The notes: generated by a model from the sequence alone, not told the origin. A DNA stretch of 57,850 nucleotides from Bacteroidales bacterium UBA6428 (GCA_002437305.1 DJOW01000027.1:5998-63847), one strand, 5' to 3'; positions 41,713 through 50,530 are shown, counted from the stretch's first letter. Numbers and translations: made by a program.

Positions 41713-42009
41713 ATGGGACAGAACATAAAAATCAGGATAGCGGGCAATGAATATCCTCTCGTCGCCTCATCTCCGGAAATGGAGAGGATGATGAGGCTTG
41801 CCGCCGAGGCCATCAACCAGAAGTTGACGGCATACGACGCGAAGTACCCGAACAAGACCCTTTCCGACAAGCTTTCCTTTGTCGCCCTGAACGAGGCTGT
41901 CGGCAGACTGGCCTTCCAGAAGAGGCTTGCTGATGTTGATGCCCAGGCAAGGAGGCTTCAGGATGATGTCGAGTCCTACATTAAGACTATAGAAAAAGAC
42001 GGCCGTTAG
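41713..42009 (+). CDS. zapA: Cell division protein ZapA
   Basis: A 98-residue protein with the ZapA layout: an N-terminal beta region (IKIRIAGNEYPLVASSPEMERMMRLAAEAINQKL), DAKYPNKTLSDKLSFVALNEAVGRLAFQ, and a C-terminal coiled coil. ZapA tetramers bind and bundle FtsZ filaments at midcell. It directly follows the small coiled-coil gene. The final codons, including the TAG stop (42007-42009), form the 5' arm of the closing stem of the RNA that follows, so the RNA is probably processed from, or overlaps, this message. Confidence 0.88.
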   Translation: MGQNIKIRIAGNEYPLVASSPEMERMMRLAAEAINQKLTAYDAKYPNKTLSDKLSFVALNEAVGRLAFQKRLADVDAQARRLQDDVESYIKTIEKDGR

Positions 42010-42184
42010 TCCCACGTGCTCAAATCAACAAGTTCTGCGGAACCGAGTTTGCTCGAGCCGGCTATGACAGGCCAAGGTTACCTTCGGGGATTGCGCTATT
42101 TGCGTGACGGTGGATCTCTGAACCGGTGCGGATCTCAAATCTTATTGATTTAAGGTTTTTGACAAGCGACTAACGGCTTTTTTT
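42002..42184 (+). ncRNA. ssrS: Rod-shaped structured RNA, candidate 6S RNA
   Basis: The ends pair perfectly: GCCGTTAGTC (42002-42011) with GACTAACGGC (42168-42177), followed by a run of seven T. Further in, CTCAAATCAACAAG (42019-42032) pairs with CTTATTGATTTAAG (42141-42154) with two mismatches. Small local hairpins (CGAG-TTTG-CTCG at 42044-42055; AAGG-TTA-CCTT near 42075) lie in the centre. A rod of about 175 bases with paired ends between zapA and the next gene fits 6S RNA, which also follows zapA in gammaproteobacteria; a Bacteroidota form (6S-Flavo) is known. I have not shown the open central bubble that defines 6S, so the name is provisional. Confidence 0.6.
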
Positions 42185-42194
42185 ATTGTTTGAT

Positions 42195-42237
42195 GACCGA
42201 TCTGTTTCCAAAATAGGAGATGGACGGTCTTTTTTTT
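42195..42237 (+). terminator. Second terminator-like hairpin before rny
   Basis: GACCG (42195-42199) pairs with CGGTC (42225-42229); ATCT pairs with AGAT inside, with a three-base bulge; T8 follows at 42230-42237. It lies 11 bases beyond the T-run of the structured RNA. An ATG at 42220 lies within it, which argues against starting rny there. Confidence 0.6.
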
Positions 42238-42366
42238 GTCGTGGTGGCTGCCGCATTGCGGTTTTTGTGCGGAAGGATGGCAAATTTGGAAAGATGGTGG
42301 TCAGGAGGGCCCGCTCCGGTTAAGTCCGAGATTGAGATTGTTGAACACTTTAACATTATAGATATT

Positions 42367-43902
42367 ATGTTACTTTTTTTTATAGGAGTCCTGGCTGGTG
42401 CCGTAATAGCATTGGCGGCTTACATAATCATTCAGAGAATTGTTCTGAAGGGGCGGAAGAACGAGATCATCGCCAAGGCTGAGATTGAGGCCGAGGGCAT
42501 CAAGAAGGACAAGATCCATCAGGCAAGAGAGAAATTCCTCCAGCTCAAGAGCGAGCATGAGCAGTACATCAATGAGAAGAACAGCCAGCTTAAGGATGCC
42601 GAGAACCGCATCAAGCAGAAGGAGAACTCCCTGAATCAGCAGAACACGGAGCTTCAGAGGAAAATCCGTGAGACGGACAATGCGAAGTCCGGCCTTCAGG
42701 CCCAGCAGGAGGCTTTGTCGAAGAAGGTGGAGGAATATGATCGGCTTAGCGCCCAGGCCAACAAGCAGCTGGAGACAATAGCGGGGATGAGCGCCCAGGA
42801 AGCCAAGAACATTCTTATGGAGAACATGAAGGCCGAGGCGCGTACAGAGGCGCAGGCCTACATAAACGACACCATGGACGAGGCGCGGCTTAACGCTACA
42901 AAAGAGGCTAAGAGAATAGTGATCAACACTATTCAGAGGACCGCCACCGAGACTGCCATTGAGAACGCCGTGACGACTTTCCCGATCGACAATGATGAGA
43001 TCAAGGGAAGGATCATCGGGCGTGAGGGACGCAACATCCGTGCTCTGGAGGCGGCGACCGGAGTTGAGATCGTGGTGGATGACACGCCTGACGCGATCCT
43101 CCTCTCCGCCTTTGACCCGGTCCGCAGGGAGGTCGCCAGACTTGCGCTGCATCAGCTTGTCGTTGACGGACGAATCCATCCGGCGCGTATCGAGGAAGTT
43201 GTGGCCAAAGTTCAGAAACAGCTTGAGGATGAAATTCTTGAGACGGGTAAGAGAACCTGCATAGACCTTGGGATCCACGGGCTCAACATCGAGCTTGTGA
43301 AGATGATCGGCAGGATGAAATACCGTTCGTCTTACGGTCAAAACCTTCTGCAGCATTCCAGGGAGGTCGCGAACATCTGCGCCATAATGGCCGCCGAGCT
43401 TGGCCTTAACCCGAAACTCGCGAAAAGGGCAGGCCTTCTTCATGACATAGGCAAGGTGTCCGAGGAGGAGCCTGAGCTGCCTCACGCTTTGCTTGGAATG
43501 AAGCTGGCTGAGCAATACAAGGAGAAGCCTGAGATCTGCAACGCCATAGGAGCGCACCATGAGGAGATTGAAATGACTTCCATCATCTCTCCTATTGTGA
43601 TGATCGGAGACGCGATTTCCGGAGCCCGTCCCGGCGCCCGCCGTGAGGTTATCGAGTCCTACATCAAGAGGCTCAAGGGAATGGAGGATCTTGCCGCTGC
43701 GTATCCGGGTGTGACAAAGAGCTATGCGATCCAGGCTGGCCGCGAGTTGCGTGTGATTGTAGGAGCCGATGAGGTCAGCGATGACCAGGCCGCGAGACTT
43801 TCCGCGGACATAGCCCAGAAGATCCAGGAGGAGATGACTTATCCGGGACAGGTCAAGATCACGGTGATCAGGGAGACCCGCTCGGTGGCCTACGCCAAGT
43901 AA
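42367..43902 (+). CDS. rny: Ribonuclease Y
   Basis: A membrane-bound endoribonuclease that starts mRNA decay. From the ATG at 42367 the 511-residue protein begins with one membrane helix (MLLFFIGVLAGAVIALAAYIII), then a long coiled coil (AEIEAEGIKKDKI ... about residues 30-170). A KH domain follows (DNDEIKGRIIGREGRNIRALEAATGVEI), then an HD domain with the metal-binding HD in AGLLHDIGKVSEE and AIGAHHEE. In-frame starts at 42220 and 42277 would add a non-family extension and read through a terminator hairpin, so I prefer 42367. No clear promoter is seen; it may depend on read-through from zapA. Confidence 0.93.
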   Translation: MLLFFIGVLAGAVIALAAYIIIQRIVLKGRKNEIIAKAEIEAEGIKKDKIHQAREKFLQLKSEHEQYINEKNSQLKDAENRIKQKENSLNQQNTELQRKIRETDNAKSGLQAQQEALSKKVEEYDRLSAQANKQLETIAGMSAQEAKNILMENMKAEARTEAQAYINDTMDEARLNATKEAKRIVINTIQRTATETAIENAVTTFPIDNDEIKGRIIGREGRNIRALEAATGVEIVVDDTPDAILLSAFDPVRREVARLALHQLVVDGRIHPARIEEVVAKVQKQLEDEILETGKRTCIDLGIHGLNIELVKMIGRMKYRSSYGQNLLQHSREVANICAIMAAELGLNPKLAKRAGLLHDIGKVSEEEPELPHALLGMKLAEQYKEKPEICNAIGAHHEEIEMTSIISPIVMIGDAISGARPGARREVIESYIKRLKGMEDLAAAYPGVTKSYAIQAGRELRVIVGADEVSDDQAARLSADIAQKIQEEMTYPGQVKITVIRETRSVAYAK

Positions 43903-43938
43903 TCAATCTACAGGCGCAACGCCAAATGTTTTGACGCT

Positions 43939-45966
43939 ATGACACATACTTTCAAAAAGGCTGTGGCGTTGGTGGCTGCGCTCCTTCTCGGGAGCGTGGC
44001 CTCATTAGCTCAGGCCCCTGACGCCACCGCAAAGTGGTCTGTCACAAGCAGGCATGTCTCAGACAAAGTCTTCGAGCTGACATTCAAGGCCGTCATCGAG
44101 GACGGATGGCACATCTACACTGTAGACCATGCCGACAATCCGATAGTGATTGAGTTTGCGTCCAATCAAGGATATTCATTGGTCGGAGGCCTTGTCCAGG
44201 TGACAAAACCATCGGATTATAGGGGAGAAGAGGTTTTCTATGACTCAGTGACCCTGACCCAGAGGGTTGAATTGACCGGCGTGGAGGCCGTGGTCGCCGG
44301 AGAGGTGACTTGGAGCGGATGCAACGACCGGTTCTGCGCAGCTCCTGAGTCCTGGGAGTTTTCAGTGCCGCTCAAGGCAGAAGCCCCAGTGGCAGCCGGT
44401 TCGGCAACGGATGAGTCTGGAACATTGTCTCCTGACGAAGCCAAGAGCGTGGGCTCTCTGTGGACCCTTATCGTCGAGGCCATCCTCTGGGGCTTCGCGA
44501 TGCTGATGACCCCGTGCGTGTTCCCGATGGTCCCGATGACGGTGTCGTTCTTCATGAAGCAGTCCGCGACCGCTGCCGAGGGACGTTTCAAGGCTTTCGT
44601 CTACGGTATGTTCATTGTCCTTCTCTACACTGTGCCTATCAGCGTGGTCATCGGCCTGACCTGGATCATCGGCGGCAACACTGTAACCGCCGACATATTC
44701 AACTGGCTTGCGACACATTGGCTGCCGAACCTGATATTCTTCATTGTGTTCATGGTTTTCGCCGCGTCTTTCTTTGGAGCCTTCGAGATCGAATTGCCGT
44801 CAAGCCTTGCCAACAAGAGCGACGCGAAGTCCGGCGGCAAGGGTTTAGGCGGCATATTCTTTATGGCGCTGACCCTTGTGCTTGTGTCATTCTCATGCAC
44901 CGGTCCGATTGTCGGCACGGTCCTGATCAAATCCACGCAGGGCGAGTTCTGGACCCCGATGGTCACGATGCTGGCGTTCTCCGTCGCCTTCGCCCTTCCG
45001 TTCACAGTACTGGCGATGTTCCCGTCACTTCTGAAGAAGATGAAGAGCAAGTCGGGCTCGTGGCTGAACAGCGTGAAGGCCGTGTTGGGCTTCATCGAGG
45101 TCGCCTTGGGTTTCAAGTTCCTCAGCGTCGCCGACCAGACCTATCACTGGGGCCTGCTTGACAGGGAAGTCTATCTGGGAATATGGATCGTCACGTTCTC
45201 GCTTCTCGGCTTCTACCTTCTCGGAAAGCTGCGTTTCAAGAATGACGATCCGGTGGAGCATGTCTCCGTGCCGAGACTTGGCCTTGCGATTGCCGTGTTC
45301 ACATTCGTGGTCTACATGATTCCTGGAATGTGGGGCGCACCGCTGAAGGCTCTCTCGGGCTATCTTCCTCCGATGGAGACCCAGGATTTCGTGGTTTACA
45401 ATCATGCGGATTCTCCCTCCGGGCGCTCCGTTCCGCCGGCCTGCGCCGTTCCCGCTGGCCAGGGGAACGCGGCCCCTTCCGCAAGTGTGCCGGTCCGGAT
45501 GTCGGAAACTCCTTCATACGGAGAGAGATACGGCCTTAAAATGCCCCTTGGCCTGACCGGCTACTTCACCTTGGAGGAAGGTCTCGCGGCGGCGAAGTCA
45601 AGCGGAAAGCCCGTTTTTGTTGACATCACAGGCCACGGGTGCGTCAACTGCCGTGAGATGGAGCAGCGGGTCTGGAGCGATCCAAGGGTGCTTGACATCC
45701 TTCGGAATGACTATGTCATTGTGGCTCTCTACGTTGATGACAAGACCAAGCTTGATGAGGCGGACTGGCTGGTCACGCCGGAGGGCAGGACACTCAATAG
45801 GATCGGGCGTGTCAACGCCTACATGGCGCGCACTCGTTTCGGTGTCAACGCCCAGCCGAATTACGCCCTCCTTGACGCGGATGGCAACCTGCTTGCGCCT
45901 GTCCGTGGCTATGACCTGTCTGTGGACGGATTCTTGGATTTTCTCAACTCAGGGCTGAAAAGGTGA
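43939..45966 (+). CDS. dsbD: Thiol:disulfide interchange protein DsbD
   Basis: A 675-residue inner-membrane protein that carries reducing power to the periplasm. After a signal peptide there is an N-terminal DsbD-alpha-like domain (about 25-150) with a cysteine pair in WSGCNDRFCAAPE. The membrane domain (about 175-470) has the two conserved cysteines in LMTPCVFPMVPM and VSFSCTGPIVG. The C-terminal thioredoxin-like domain (about 535-675) has VFVDITGHGCVNCREME (CxxC). Between the last helix and the thioredoxin domain is a Pro/Ala/Ser-rich linker (about residues 487-520) containing a 23-base palindrome, which looks like an inserted repeat. It ends 6 bases from the convergent GT39 gene. Confidence 0.93.
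   Translation: MTHTFKKAVALVAALLLGSVASLAQAPDATAKWSVTSRHVSDKVFELTFKAVIEDGWHIYTVDHADNPIVIEFASNQGYSLVGGLVQVTKPSDYRGEEVFYDSVTLTQRVELTGVEAVVAGEVTWSGCNDRFCAAPESWEFSVPLKAEAPVAAGSATDESGTLSPDEAKSVGSLWTLIVEAILWGFAMLMTPCVFPMVPMTVSFFMKQSATAAEGRFKAFVYGMFIVLLYTVPISVVIGLTWIIGGNTVTADIFNWLATHWLPNLIFFIVFMVFAASFFGAFEIELPSSLANKSDAKSGGKGLGGIFFMALTLVLVSFSCTGPIVGTVLIKSTQGEFWTPMVTMLAFSVAFALPFTVLAMFPSLLKKMKSKSGSWLNSVKAVLGFIEVALGFKFLSVADQTYHWGLLDREVYLGIWIVTFSLLGFYLLGKLRFKNDDPVEHVSVPRLGLAIAVFTFVVYMIPGMWGAPLKALSGYLPPMETQDFVVYNHADSPSGRSVPPACAVPAGQGNAAPSASVPVRMSETPSYGERYGLKMPLGLTGYFTLEEGLAAAKSSGKPVFVDITGHGCVNCREMEQRVWSDPRVLDILRNDYVIVALYVDDKTKLDEADWLVTPEGRTLNRIGRVNAYMARTRFGVNAQPNYALLDADGNLLAPVRGYDLSVDGFLDFLNSGLKR
45447..45469. 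repeat. Palindrome inside the dsbD linker
   Basis: CGTTCCC (45447-45453) pairs with GGGAACG (45463-45469), and the centre CTGGCCAG is itself palindromic. It sits in a GC-rich patch (about 45415-45485) that encodes a Pro/Ala/Ser-rich linker not expected in DsbD, so a REP-like element may have entered the reading frame without breaking it. Confidence 0.45.
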
Positions 45967-45972
45967 GTCCCG

Positions 45973-47697
45973 TCAGCGCTGCCTCATGTTCAGCGTGGTC
46001 ATGCAGCAGGGGCCGGAATAAAACACTGTTCCTTTTCTGAAAAGTTCCTGAAGCTCAGGTGCGGTCTCCAGTCCTGAGGTGCTCGTGATGATTGACAGTG
46101 GCTTTCCCGAAGCGGAGGCCGCTTCCATAAGACGTTCAGTATCTTTGCCGTAGTCGGTGATCTGGCGGCCGATGTACGCATCGATGTTCTCCGGCCTGTG
46201 GAGGAAGACTGTCGCCACGTCGGTGCCTTCCGGAACCTTCGAGCAGATGGCGCCGTAGCCGATGTACGGATTGATGTCCTTTATTACGGCGGAGGCTGAG
46301 AAAACTGCCAAAAATAGACCCGCCCCCATAAGAAGCGCGGGAACATTCCAAACCTGGCGTTTGACAAGGAACCATAGTCCAAGAATATTCGCCGATGTCA
46401 GAAGGATGACGCCGTTGACGGTCGGAGCTTCACGTGCGAAAGGATATTCAATCAGAAGGTCCTCCACAGCAGGAACAGTGATGGCTCTGAAAAGAATCAG
46501 CAATGTGGCCAAACCGATGATTGTGAATATGATAGAGAATATTCCGACCGCCAGTCGCATCCACCCCCGCTCTCCTGAGCGGCCAAGTACGACCGGAAAC
46601 AGGTAAACGCAGAAGGGGAGGACAGGCACAAGGTAGATCGGCAGTTTGGAACTGAAGGAGGACAGCATCGTCACGGTGGAGATGATCGTGCAGAGAAACA
46701 GGATCTCAATGTCGGAACGCGCGGGTGCATATTCCTTTGCATGCATGCCGATGTCTGCCTTTTCGCCCTCTGCCACGTTCGGTTTCTGCAAAAGGTTGAC
46801 TCTGCTTGCAGGCAGCAGTGAGGTCGCGAACGATCCGATCAGCAGCAGGCAGTACGGTGCCAGGCACCAGACGATGGCCACGAGATAGAACCAGAACGGT
46901 TTGGCGTGTGTGAAGGCGTTTACCGCCCGTCCGACAGTCTGCTTGACAAGCAGGTTGTCGATGTACTCCGGGCCGCCTTCCAACCACACGCATGACAGCC
47001 AGACGGAGGCGAGACCTGCAATGATGCCCCAAGTCTTGAACCCAAGATACTTGCCGAAGCCTTTCCAGTCACGTTTCACAGCGAGGAACACCGCGATCGT
47101 GAGGGGCGGCATCAGAAGCCCGACCGGCCCTTTGGTGAAAAGCGCGAGGAATATCCAGACGGGAAGCATCACCGAATCTGATCTCCGGGTGTCATTCCCG
47201 GAGTACATCCTGTAGAACGTCCAAAGAGCCAGCACGATGAACAGGCACATCAGCATGTCCATCCTCAGCACTATCATCGTCCCAAGGAACATCACGCAAG
47301 TCAGAGTCATCCCCGCCAGTGCCATCCTGTCCATCACAGGCTTGCCTTTCATCACCCACTTGTCCATTGTCCCGACGATGCCGAACGCCGGAATCAGCGA
47401 GAACATCGACAGGGCGAGGCAACTGTGATGCCCGAACAGCAGCCTGCACAGCATCACTATCCAGAAATAGAGCGGTGGCTTGTCGGCGTAGGGGAGCCCG
47501 TGGTTGTAGAACGCGAAGATGTGTCCGTCTCTGAGCGCCTCGTCCGCTATGCTGAGGTACCTCAGCTCGTTTGACGGCGTGAAATCCCTTGTCAGCATCA
47601 TCGGGAAAAGGCAGACGAAGGTGAATGCGAAGACCGTCATCATCGGATGGCGGGTGAATTTGTTGCCTTCAGGTAGATTGATTTTGCTGTCTCTCAT
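45973..47697 (-). CDS. GT39/ArnT-like membrane glycosyltransferase
   Basis: A 574-residue polytopic membrane protein of the PMT/ArnT type, which moves a sugar from a polyprenyl-phosphate donor to an acceptor on the periplasmic side. The N-terminal loop after the first helix holds the catalytic-type acidic motif (TRDFTPSNELRYLSIADEAL), followed by FAFYNHGLPYADKPPLYFW, a hallmark of ArnT relatives. Around ten further hydrophobic segments follow, with FTKGPVGLLMPPLTI and a C-terminal soluble part. I start it at the ATG ending at 47697 (a TTG lies further up), overlapping the preceding gene by 29 bases. With the GT2 and LAB-N genes it forms an envelope-glycosylation operon; the acceptor may be lipid A. 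Confidence 0.85.
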   Translation of the reverse strand: MRDSKINLPEGNKFTRHPMMTVFAFTFVCLFPMMLTRDFTPSNELRYLSIADEALRDGHIFAFYNHGLPYADKPPLYFWIVMLCRLLFGHHSCLALSMFSLIPAFGIVGTMDKWVMKGKPVMDRMALAGMTLTCVMFLGTMIVLRMDMLMCLFIVLALWTFYRMYSGNDTRRSDSVMLPVWIFLALFTKGPVGLLMPPLTIAVFLAVKRDWKGFGKYLGFKTWGIIAGLASVWLSCVWLEGGPEYIDNLLVKQTVGRAVNAFTHAKPFWFYLVAIVWCLAPYCLLLIGSFATSLLPASRVNLLQKPNVAEGEKADIGMHAKEYAPARSDIEILFLCTIISTVTMLSSFSSKLPIYLVPVLPFCVYLFPVVLGRSGERGWMRLAVGIFSIIFTIIGLATLLILFRAITVPAVEDLLIEYPFAREAPTVNGVILLTSANILGLWFLVKRQVWNVPALLMGAGLFLAVFSASAVIKDINPYIGYGAICSKVPEGTDVATVFLHRPENIDAYIGRQITDYGKDTERLMEAASASGKPLSIITSTSGLETAPELQELFRKGTVFYSGPCCMTTLNMRQR

Positions 47698-48337
47698 CTG
47701 ATCTTTCTGTTTTACCTGTTCCAAGAATGAGATTCCTGATGTAGACGATGAATCCTGACAACTGTCCGAGGATCAGCACCGGATCTCGCCTGATTATGCC
47801 ATAGATCATGACCATTCCGGAGCCGATCATGCTGATGACCCAGAATCCTGCCGGAATGACGGAGGCGTGCCTCCTGAGGGAGAAGAAGAATTGGTGGATG
47901 AATCTGAGCGTGAACATCAGCTGGCCTATGGAACCGAACACCACGAGCCAGACGGGAATGTCCTCATTGCGGAAGAAGTTCTTTGAATATTCCCGCGCGT
48001 CGCTAAGCAACAGCATCGCTGCCACAAACGGAAGGGCCGGCAGCAGGATCTTTGCAAGTGTCTTCATCCGGCTCCAGATCCCGTTGGCGTTCAGGTTCCA
48101 AAGATAGATGAAATAGGCGACGAACTGCCCGAGGATGATCGAGAAATCATTCCGCAGGACTCCGTAGACGAACATCAGGCAGGCTCCGATCACGCTGAAG
48201 ATCCAGTAGGACACAGGAGAGACCGACCTGCGGGCCATTTCGGATTTCAGCCACTGGAGCGCTGTCCTGAGTCCGAAGAAGACTTGGGCGGAGAACCCGA
48301 TTGTGAGAGTCAGCCAGGCGGGAACGTTGTCAAACAT
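47669..48337 (-). CDS. Lipid-A-disaccharide synthase N-terminal-domain membrane protein (LAB_N, duplicated)
   Basis: A 222-residue membrane protein with two copies of the LAB_N unit: FSAQVFFGLRTALQWLKSE ... SYWIFSVIGACLMFVYGVLRNDFSIILGQ and, in the second half, GQLMFTLRFIHQFFFSLRR ... GFWVISMIGSGMVMIYGIIRRDPVLILGQ. Each ends with a YIWNL-like aromatic motif. Despite the name, this small domain is not the LpxB enzyme; it is found beside GT2 and ArnT-like genes and is thought to help move or present lipid-linked sugars. It lies 11 bases after the GT2 gene and overlaps the GT39 start. Confidence 0.88.
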   Translation of the reverse strand: MFDNVPAWLTLTIGFSAQVFFGLRTALQWLKSEMARRSVSPVSYWIFSVIGACLMFVYGVLRNDFSIILGQFVAYFIYLWNLNANGIWSRMKTLAKILLPALPFVAAMLLLSDAREYSKNFFRNEDIPVWLVVFGSIGQLMFTLRFIHQFFFSLRRHASVIPAGFWVISMIGSGMVMIYGIIRRDPVLILGQLSGFIVYIRNLILGTGKTERSDERQQNQST

Positions 48338-48348
48338 ATTCCAATAGA

Positions 48349-49140
48349 TTAGTTCCGCTCGTCATCGACATTGCCCTTGCCCACGGAGTAGTTGATGTAC
48401 CGCGGCTTCATCCAACGGTACGCGAAGCAGTCCGCCAACGGTCCCCAGAGCCTGTTCCAGAGGTGGAACTTGGACGCGCCGGCCGTGCGGGGGAAATGCC
48501 TTACAGGCACCTGCCCGAAACAGCCTCCTTCCTGAAGCAGGATAAGCGCCGGCAGGAACCGGTGCATTCCCTTGAACATCGGGATCTTCTTGGCCGCGTC
48601 CGTGCGTAGGATCTTCAGGGGGCAGCCGGTGTCCTTGGCTCCGTCGTGGGTCATCATATTCCTGAACCCGTTGGCTATTTTGGACTGGATCCGCTTGAAC
48701 GCCGTGTCCTTGCGGTCCGCCCTGTAGCCGGTCATCATGGTGTGCTCCTTCATTCCGTCCAGCAGGAGATTGAAATCCTCCGGAGTGGTCTGGAGGTCCG
48801 CGTCCATGTAGCCGACATATTCAGAGAAGGAATAGTCGAACCCGGCCTTGATGGCGGCGCTGAGGCCTGCGTTCCTCTTGAAGCTGATGTAGAAGATGTC
48901 CTTGTCGCGGGAGCAGACCTCTTGGATCAGTTTTAGGCTGCTGTCTTTCGATCCATCGTCCACAAACAGCGCGCACGTCGGCACCTTGCTGTGAGGAATG
49001 AACTCAGACAGAGCCTTTTCCAGATTGCGGATGTTGTCCTCCTCGTTGAAGACAGGCACCACGATGGTGAGCGAGTATTTGGAAGTTCTGTTCATTAGCG
49101 CGTTTGGCGTTGATTGGGTTTTACATTCTTTGTTAGACAT
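48349..49140 (-). CDS. Family 2 glycosyltransferase, polyprenyl-phosphate-sugar synthase type
   Basis: A 263-residue cytoplasmic GT-A enzyme. TIVVPVFNEEDNIRNL opens the nucleotide-binding fold; FVDDGSKDSSL, GLSAAIKAGFDYSFSEYVGYMDADLQTTPEDF (the DxD-type metal site) and TGYRADRKDTAFKR follow, with the late GASKFHLWNRLWGPLADC. The pattern is that of dolichol-phosphate-mannose or ArnC-like synthases that charge a polyprenyl phosphate with a sugar. I start it at the ATG ending at 49140; an alternative ATG (49095) is closer to the conserved part. Longer upstream reading is not family sequence. It is the first gene of the three-gene glycosylation operon. Confidence 0.88.
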   Translation of the reverse strand: MSNKECKTQSTPNALMNRTSKYSLTIVVPVFNEEDNIRNLEKALSEFIPHSKVPTCALFVDDGSKDSSLKLIQEVCSRDKDIFYISFKRNAGLSAAIKAGFDYSFSEYVGYMDADLQTTPEDFNLLLDGMKEHTMMTGYRADRKDTAFKRIQSKIANGFRNMMTHDGAKDTGCPLKILRTDAAKKIPMFKGMHRFLPALILLQEGGCFGQVPVRHFPRTAGASKFHLWNRLWGPLADCFAYRWMKPRYINYSVGKGNVDDERN

Positions 49141-49189
49141 TGCTGCTCCTGTCAGGTTTAACGCGACGGAACATATTTGTCGGTTTCTC

Positions 49190-49220
49190 TTTGTTTTTTT
49201 ATGATCGATTCCTATATTTA
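49190..49220 (+). promoter_or_regulatory. Promoter of the Ig-like lipoprotein gene
   Basis: TTTG (49190-49193), 19 bases, then TATATTTA (49213-49220; last base differs from TAnnTTTG). The predicted start is near 49224, 26 bases before the ATG. A minus-strand TAAATTTG also lies at 49240-49233 and could serve the GT2 operon with an 88-base leader. Confidence 0.5.
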
Positions 49221-49249
49221 CTGCGAATTTAACAAATTTATCGCCAGTC

Positions 49250-50530
49250 ATGAAAACCAAGAATGTAATGCGCCTGCTTGCCGGCGCTCTTGCGTTGACA
49301 TTGTTGTCATGCGAGAAAGAAGACAAGACGGTTGAGGTCGAGAGCATAGCCTTCCAGGAAACTTCTCTAACATTAAACATCGGGCAGAGCGCCTCTCCGG
49401 TGGTGACAATCCTCCCTGAAGACGCCACGGACAAGACTTACATCCTTGTCTCCGATGACGAGTCGGTCGTTAAAGTCTCAGGCGGTGAGGTGACGGCGGT
49501 GGCTTCAGGCGAAGCTGTCGTTACTGCCAAGGTTCCGGACGGAAGTCTCGGCGCCGAGTGTAAGGTGACTGTTGTTCCGGAGGGCTATTCCTCTGATTAT
49601 ACGTCTCTTGATTCGGCCACCGGCTATTTTTACGGTGACTACTATATGGCCGCGACCGACAACAGCTGGACCTATTTCACCTCCGGAAGCGTTGTCTTCA
49701 ATGAAGGCGCGTTCTCAGGCAAGGGCACAGCTCTTTTCCTTGAGCTTAACGCTCCCAAGTCCGGAAACAAGACCGTGACGGCTGGCACCTATGTGGCTGA
49801 CGTGACCGGTGACATGCCAGAGTTCACGTTTGTCAAAGGTGAGGACTTCGGCGCTGACGGGCTTCAGGGGACGTTCGTCTACGACAGCGAGGCCGAGGGC
49901 GGCTACCTTGTAGTCAGCGAGGGAACGGTCACGGTCAAATCCGAGAATGGTGAATATGTCATCACAGCCTTCGTCAAGGCCGGCGGCAAGGCCTATTCGT
50001 TCAGGTACAAAGGGGCTGTCGCTCTGAAGGATTACTCAAAGGACTACGACAAGTACAAGGTCGTCCAGATGAAGAACCTCTCGCACGGTACCCTGGACTA
50101 CTACGGGACATCGGTCTACGGCAAGACCGGCACTGACTATTCCGGCTGGACCATCTATCTTGGTGACAAGACTATGGATTTCGAGAACTATGAAGGAACC
50201 GGGGAGATGCTGATGCTCGACCTCAACACGGCGTCAAGCTGCACCAGGGCCGTTCCTTCAGGTACCTATAAGGTCATGTATGCCGCTGACAACGCCCATT
50301 TCCAGCCTTTCACAGTCGTGCCGGGATTCACTAACGGCTCTTCGGTCCTGGGAACTTGGTACGCTTTGGACTGGGAGCAGGTCTACGCCGCCAATGTCGG
50401 TTGGGTGAAGGTCACAAATGAGAATGACAAGGTCTACACGATCGACTTCAAGTTCCGTGACGACACCAACGAGGCCTATTTTCAGGGGACCTACAAAGGT
50501 GAGCTCACTTACGGGGACTACAGCGAGTAA
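49250..50530 (+). CDS. Lipoprotein with bacterial Ig-like (BIG2-type) domain
   Basis: A 426-residue lipoprotein with lipobox LLSC and the acidic EKEDKTVEVE. Residues about 25-110 form a BIG2-type Ig-like domain (SIAFQETSLTLNIGQSASPVVTILPEDATDKT ... VSGGEVTAVASGEAVVTAKV). The remaining 310 residues look like two related beta-rich repeats: YFYGDYYMAATDNSWTYFTSG ... TVTAGTYVADVTG and YYGTSVYGKTGTDYSGWTIYLGDKT ... AVPSGTYKVMYA, each with an aromatic strand and a Gly-Thr-Tyr strand. I do not recognise this second domain. The gene stands alone with its own promoter. It is probably a surface-exposed binding protein. Confidence 0.75.
   Translation: MKTKNVMRLLAGALALTLLSCEKEDKTVEVESIAFQETSLTLNIGQSASPVVTILPEDATDKTYILVSDDESVVKVSGGEVTAVASGEAVVTAKVPDGSLGAECKVTVVPEGYSSDYTSLDSATGYFYGDYYMAATDNSWTYFTSGSVVFNEGAFSGKGTALFLELNAPKSGNKTVTAGTYVADVTGDMPEFTFVKGEDFGADGLQGTFVYDSEAEGGYLVVSEGTVTVKSENGEYVITAFVKAGGKAYSFRYKGAVALKDYSKDYDKYKVVQMKNLSHGTLDYYGTSVYGKTGTDYSGWTIYLGDKTMDFENYEGTGEMLMLDLNTASSCTRAVPSGTYKVMYAADNAHFQPFTVVPGFTNGSSVLGTWYALDWEQVYAANVGWVKVTNENDKVYTIDFKFRDDTNEAYFQGTYKGELTYGDYSE

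Noticed and set aside
42002..42184. tRNA or tmRNA in the zapA-rny gap
   Set aside because: No cloverleaf, no anticodon stem or CCA end, and no resume reading frame; the paired ends fit a rod-like RNA better.
42220..42366. N-terminal extension of rny from the ATG at 42220
   Set aside because: It would start inside a terminator hairpin and adds 49 residues unlike RNase Y before the expected membrane helix.
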